Position numbers and translations under genes: made by a program. Below, piece by piece: positions 5,658 to 8,145 of a stretch of DNA of 8,145 bases. This stretch comes from an uncultured Rothia sp. (lineage in GTDB: Bacteria; Actinomycetota; Actinomycetes; Actinomycetales; Micrococcaceae). The notes under the pieces are model-generated. The model had not been told where the DNA came from. It searched no databases and saw only the letters and a list, made by a program, of their open reading frames with translations. The stretch covers positions 1-8,145 of the forward strand of contig CALGXU010000146.1 of the NCBI GenBank assembly GCA_937935205.1, in the 5' to 3' direction. Every line of letters starts with the position of its first letter. Positions within the stretch are counted from its first letter, which is position 1.

Positions 5658-6989
5658 CTAATCCTCCACCACGTCGTCCTCATCGTCAGAGGCAGCGTCC
5701 TCAGAGGAATCCAGCGCAATCTGCTGCTCCTCCTCATCCAAAACCTCATCGCTAGTCAGCTGAGCCCACGTCGCGTCATCAATCAGCGGATCATCAATCA
5801 CACGGACCCACAGCATCGAACCAGCCGCCAGAGCGCTCAGGTTCTCGTCATACGCCTCCGCAGGCAGACCCTCAAAAATCTCAGCCAAACGCGCAAACAA
5901 GTCATCGTACGAAATGTCGCCCTCAGCCTGCAGCCAGCACTCCGCCGCAAAATCAGACAGCTCATTCAGCTCAGTGTCACACAGCAGCAAGAACGGGCCG
6001 TCCTCACCCACACGCACACCCGAAGTACCCGGCATACGAGACACCGCAATCGTACCGTTCAAGAACACACCCGGCAGGTGATCCTCAACCGTGTACTTCT
6101 CCAGCTTCTCAACCTCATCAGCATTCGGCAGCTCACCACCATTCAGCAAATCCTGAACCAGCGGCAGAGTATCCTCAACCTCCGAATACACCAGGCGCCA
6201 CACGCCACCGCAACGCTCCACCAGCTTAGCCAGCGACACAACACCCTCAGGGTGACGCGCCAGACCCGAGCTCTGCTCACTCAAGAACACCAGAGCCTCA
6301 TGCAGCGGAACACGCTCAAAATACGGCTCAGAAGCCGACTCATCACGAGAAATGAACACAATACGCGACAGCTCATAGCTGAGGTCATCACGATCAACCA
6401 CGTTCAGGCCCAGATCCACCGGGTTCTGCTGATCCTTCGGCGCATTAGGGTCAACAATCACCGACAGCGGCTTCGGATACGGCGACACAACACCCTCATC
6501 CGAAATAATCGCAGTCTCATCCGTCAGGTACGCAAACTTTGAACCCAAGAAACGCGACGCAGTCGTCTTACCGCTACCAGAAACACCCACCAGCGCCACA
6601 GCACGCTTCGACTCAGGGTCACCGATAACAGCCGCATGCAGCATCACACCGCGACCAACCAGCTGCTCAATCATCGCCAACGTAATACGGCTCGTCAGAT
6701 CCTGCATACCCGAATCATCATCAGCCACACGCAGCGTCGAAACCTTATCAAACGAACCCATCAACGGATTCGCCAAATCCATCACCGACTCATCAGTCGG
6801 CGCATGAACCAGCATCACCTGATCAAAACGAGACAACGAAGCATACGCCTCATCAGGAGTATCAAAAAACTCCGGAGCAAGAGGCTCCCACGCCTTCTTA
6901 AAACGCTCCACAAAAGAGTCCGACATATCAATCAGATACAAAGAAACTTCCGCGCCAGCAACACGCAGAACAACAGGCTTCAGATTCAT
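5658..6989 (-). CDS. HPr-kinase-like P-loop protein with acidic tail, function unknown
   Basis: I do not recognise a characterised gene. The 443-residue protein is soluble, with no signal peptide or membrane segment. LHAAVIG (117-123) precedes VALVGVSGSGKTT (131-143), a Walker A P-loop. FAYLTDETAIISDEGVVSPYPKPLSV (152-177) follows. The order LHAA, P-loop, L.D[DE].., YPKPL is typical of HprK/PqqD-associated serine-kinase-like ATPases. Residues about 308-400 (GTIAVSRMPG, FLLLCDTELNELSDFAAECWLQAEGDISYDDLFARLAEIFEG) loosely resemble a PqqD-like winged-helix domain: a strand pair, L.E...., a G.IS.DDL turn and a closing helix. The tail (about 413-443) is almost all Asp, Glu and Ser. The ATG at 6989 is preferred over the TTG at 6992 because AAGGA lies 6 bases before it. 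It is 132 bases downstream of dcd, beyond a probable terminator, so it may have its own promoter. No peptide-precursor or PTS genes are nearby. Confidence 0.8.
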   Translation of the reverse strand: MNLKPVVLRVAGAEVSLYLIDMSDSFVERFKKAWEPLAPEFFDTPDEAYASLSRFDQVMLVHAPTDESVMDLANPLMGSFDKVSTLRVADDDSGMQDLTSRITLAMIEQLVGRGVMLHAAVIGDPESKRAVALVGVSGSGKTTASRFLGSKFAYLTDETAIISDEGVVSPYPKPLSVIVDPNAPKDQQNPVDLGLNVVDRDDLSYELSRIVFISRDESASEPYFERVPLHEALVFLSEQSSGLARHPEGVVSLAKLVERCGGVWRLVYSEVEDTLPLVQDLLNGGELPNADEVEKLEKYTVEDHLPGVFLNGTIAVSRMPGTSGVRVGEDGPFLLLCDTELNELSDFAAECWLQAEGDISYDDLFARLAEIFEGLPAEAYDENLSALAAGSMLWVRVIDDPLIDDATWAQLTSDEVLDEEEQQIALDSSEDAASDDEDDVVED

Positions 6990-7055
6990 CAAAAATCCTT
7001 AGAGAGTGAGAGATAAAAACCCGCACGCGAGTGAACGCACGAGCACAACAGACGG

Positions 7056-7076
7056 AAAAACCGCCCAACGCGGGCG
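7056..7076 (-). terminator. Probable intrinsic terminator after dcd
   Basis: On the minus strand, CGCCC (7076-7072) pairs with GGGCG (7066-7062) around GCGUU, followed by GGUUUUU. The stem is short (5 pairs) but all G-C, and the U-tract is good. It separates dcd from the downstream kinase-like gene. Confidence 0.6.
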
Positions 7077-7121
7077 CACAAACACACAGCCTGCACGCCC
7101 GCACCCCAAAAGCGGGAAAGA

Positions 7122-7721
7122 CTAAGACTCCACAGAACCATCCGTCGGAATCATCGTCTGATGAAAATTCAAATAACTACGCGAAGCAGTCGGACCACGC
7201 TGACCCTGGTAACGGTTACCATACGCACCAGAACCATACGGATGCTCAGTCGGGCTACTCAAACGGAAGAAACACAACTGACCAACCTTAGAACCCGGCC
7301 ACAACATAATCGGCAAAGTCGCCACATTCGACAACTCAAGCGTCACATGCCCAGAAAAACCAGGATCAATAAAACCAGCCGTAGAATGCGTCAGAAGACC
7401 CAGACGACCCAACGACGACTTACCCTCCAGACGGGCAGCCACATCATCAGGCAGAGTCACCTTCTCATACGTAGAACCCAACACAAACTCACCCGGATGC
7501 AAAATAAACGGCTCATCAGGAGCCACCTCCACCAGGCGCGTCAAATCCTCCTGCGGCTGAGAAGGATCAATATGCGGGTACTTGTGGTTATCGAACAGAC
7601 GGAAGAAACGATCAATCCTCACGTCCACACTTGCAGGCTGAATCATCGACTCATCGAACGGTTCAAGAACGATGCGCCCATCAGCAATCTCTTGACGAAT
7701 ATCGCGATCTGAAATAAGCAC
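7122..7721 (-). CDS. dcd: dCTP deaminase (probably bifunctional, dUMP-forming)
   Basis: This cytosolic homotrimeric enzyme deaminates dCTP, supplying dUMP for thymidylate synthesis. Its 199 residues begin MLISDRDIRQEI, the usual family start. The catalytic stretch KSSLGRLGLLTHSTAGFIDPGFSGHVTLEL (101-130) carries the residues equivalent to E. coli Ser111, Arg115, Ala124 and Glu138 (here 102, 106, 115 and 129). The HSTAGFIDPG sequence is of the M. tuberculosis type, which also hydrolyses the triphosphate to give dUMP directly. The C-terminal YGxxxYQGQRGPTxSRSY nucleotide-closing segment is present (162-183). I chose the GTG at 7721; an in-frame ATG at 7778 would add 19 residues unlike the family. 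The GTG lacks a clear ribosome binding site and sits right after a -10-like box. Confidence 0.95.
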   Translation of the reverse strand: MLISDRDIRQEIADGRIVLEPFDESMIQPASVDVRIDRFFRLFDNHKYPHIDPSQPQEDLTRLVEVAPDEPFILHPGEFVLGSTYEKVTLPDDVAARLEGKSSLGRLGLLTHSTAGFIDPGFSGHVTLELSNVATLPIMLWPGSKVGQLCFFRLSSPTEHPYGSGAYGNRYQGQRGPTASRSYLNFHQTMIPTDGSVES

Positions 7722-7727
7722 GCTTAA

Positions 7728-7733
7728 AGGATA
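7728..7733 (-). promoter_or_regulatory. -10 element of dcd, possible leaderless start
   Basis: TATCCT on the minus strand ends 6 bases before the GTG start codon at 7721. That places the expected transcription start at or next to the start codon. No Shine-Dalgarno sequence fits in between. No good -35 box is seen. Confidence 0.5.
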
Positions 7734-7771
7734 CCTGGCAAACACCACCCACGTGCAGGCTTCCACCAGCC

Positions 7772-7843
7772 CCAGCACACAGTCCTACATCACATTTCAA
7801 CCCCGACGCCAGCACACAAACAGCCGCAACACATTTCACCCCC
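7772..7843. repeat. Two-copy direct repeat between dcd and tRNA-Gly
   Basis: Unit 1 spans 7772-7804 and unit 2 spans 7809-7843. Each starts with CCAGCACACA (7772-7781, 7809-7818). Each ends with CACATTTCAMCCCC, where M is A at 7791-7804 and C at 7830-7843. The middle 9-11 bases differ. The conserved ends and variable middle suggest either an old tandem duplication or paired protein-binding sites. The second copy overlaps the likely -35 box of the tRNA gene. Confidence 0.75.
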
Positions 7844-7864
7844 GGCAAGCAGACGCGATACACT
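7835..7864 (+). promoter_or_regulatory. Promoter of tRNA-Gly
   Basis: TTCACC (7835-7840), an 18-base spacer and TACACT (7859-7864) form a plausible housekeeping promoter. Transcription would start about 7871, very close to the mature tRNA 5' end at 7874. Each box matches consensus at four of six positions. Confidence 0.55.
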
Positions 7865-7873
7865 GAAAAAGAT

Positions 7874-7947
7874 GCGGCTGTAGCTCAATGGTAGAGCGCA
7901 CGCTTCCCAAGCCTGATACGCGGGTTCGATTCCCGTCAGCCGCTCCA
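7874..7947 (+). tRNA. tRNA-Gly, anticodon CCC
   Basis: This folds as a 74-base tRNA that includes an encoded CCA end (7945-7947). The acceptor stem GCGGCTG/CAGCCGC is perfect, the D stem is GCTC/GAGC, and the T arm is GCGGG-TTCGATT-CCCGT. The anticodon loop TTCCCAA (7904-7910) has CCC at 7906-7908 and reads GGG. The anticodon stem CACGC/GCCTG has a C-C mismatch between 7901 and 7913 (positions 29 and 41). The discriminator base is T, as in many bacterial glycine tRNAs. Confidence 0.95.
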
Positions 7948-7976
7948 AAAGCCCCGGACTTCGTCGCGGGGCTTTT
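7947..7976 (+). terminator. Intrinsic terminator after tRNA-Gly
   Basis: AAAAGCCCCG (7947-7956) pairs with CGGGGCTTTT (7967-7976). The stem extends through GAC/GTC with one bulged G to a TTC loop. The U-run is part of the second arm and is followed by CTTA. The stem begins in the last base of the tRNA CCA. Confidence 0.9.
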
Positions 7977-7982
7977 CTTATA

Positions 7983-8081
7983 GCCTCGACGGGTCGAGGC
8001 GGTATGTTCCTTACTCCTACAGGGAACCCGTCCTCGCTCCGCGTCGGACACCCTGATGTCGCGACGGAACATACCGGCCTC
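7983..8081. repeat. Nested inverted-repeat element, right edge
   Basis: A small hairpin, GCCTCGAC-GG-GTCGAGGC (7983-8000), adjoins a larger inverted repeat, GGTATGTTCC (8001-8010) and GGAACATACC (8066-8075). With one inserted base the larger repeat extends outward through GAGGC/GCCTC. Inside it, CAGGG/CCCTG (8020-8024, 8051-8055) and GTCC/GGAC (8030-8033, 8046-8049) can pair further. The left half, read on the minus strand (8042-7996), resembles the units at the other window edge. There is no coding potential. The remaining 8082-8145 has only a short GCCC-TTTT-GGGC hairpin (8112-8123). Confidence 0.7.
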
Positions 8082-8145
8082 TCCCCTGCTATTTTCTCAT
8101 GCTTGTAGAAGGCCCTTTTGGGCTGAGAATCCTTTTGTTTCTATC

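Noticed and set aside
6078..7712. Long plus-strand frames rich in Arg, Gln, His, Ile and Thr opposite the kinase-like gene and dcd
   Set aside because: They mirror real minus-strand genes, carry no family motifs and lack ribosome binding sites.
7722..7778. An upstream in-frame ATG that would extend Dcd by 19 residues
   Set aside because: Dcd proteins begin at the MLISDRDI-like sequence, and the extension covers the -10-like box.
7772..7843. Possible CRISPR repeat-spacer unit, since a block recurs at a 37-39-base period
   Set aside because: There are only two copies, the conserved parts are split and unlike CRISPR repeats, and no cas genes are present.
8014..8025. CTCCTACAGGGA resembles the 16S rRNA segment ACTCCTACGGGAGGC
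   Set aside because: The match stops at about ten bases with an inserted A, and the flanks have no rRNA similarity.
7836..8072. A 78-codon minus-strand open frame containing GNRTRVSGLGSVRSTIELQPH
   Set aside because: It is the antisense translation of the tRNA-Gly gene, a well-known kind of false protein call.

Overview
The window looks like chromosomal DNA of a moderately GC-rich actinobacterium. The protein sequences and gene style (a Mycobacterium-type Dcd, a DUF4235 protein, a YkoEDC thiamine transporter, a Gly tRNA with an encoded CCA end) suit the Micrococcaceae. Rothia, and R. mucilaginosa in particular, is my best guess, made from protein familiarity and not from a database search. 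No phage, plasmid, transposase or CRISPR genes are seen.

Left part (about 124-3492, minus strand): a complete thiamine-type ECF transporter operon, ykoE-ykoD-ykoC. It has a strong promoter (3463-3492), a canonical TPP riboswitch (3330-3411) and a hairpin that covers the ykoE ribosome binding site (3266-3283). Together these describe a thiamine or HMP uptake system shut off by TPP, probably at translation. YkoE binds substrate in the membrane, YkoC is the coupling membrane protein, and YkoD is one polypeptide with both ATPase domains. Nothing encoding YkoF is visible.

Middle part (3493-5610, plus strand): a divergent short DUF4235 membrane protein, then an intergenic region with three hairpins, then a 12-helix MFS permease of the UMF1/Atg22-like group. 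This ends at a nearly perfect 43-nt palindrome that serves as a terminator between convergent genes.

Right part (5658-7778, minus strand): dcd (dCTP deaminase, probably the bifunctional dUMP-forming type, possibly leaderless), a probable terminator, then a 443-residue protein of unknown role. That protein has an HPr-kinase-like P-loop domain, a possible PqqD-like domain and a very acidic tail. It is the least explained gene here and the best candidate for unknown biology. A divergent tRNA-Gly(CCC) with a C-C mismatch in its anticodon stem follows (7874-7947), with its own terminator.

Both window edges hold non-coding sequence with related degenerate repeat units (CCCTGTAGGAG..AAGGAA) in opposite orientation. 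The right-hand copy lies inside a nested inverted repeat. A second duplication (about 37-bp period) lies between the tRNA and dcd promoters.
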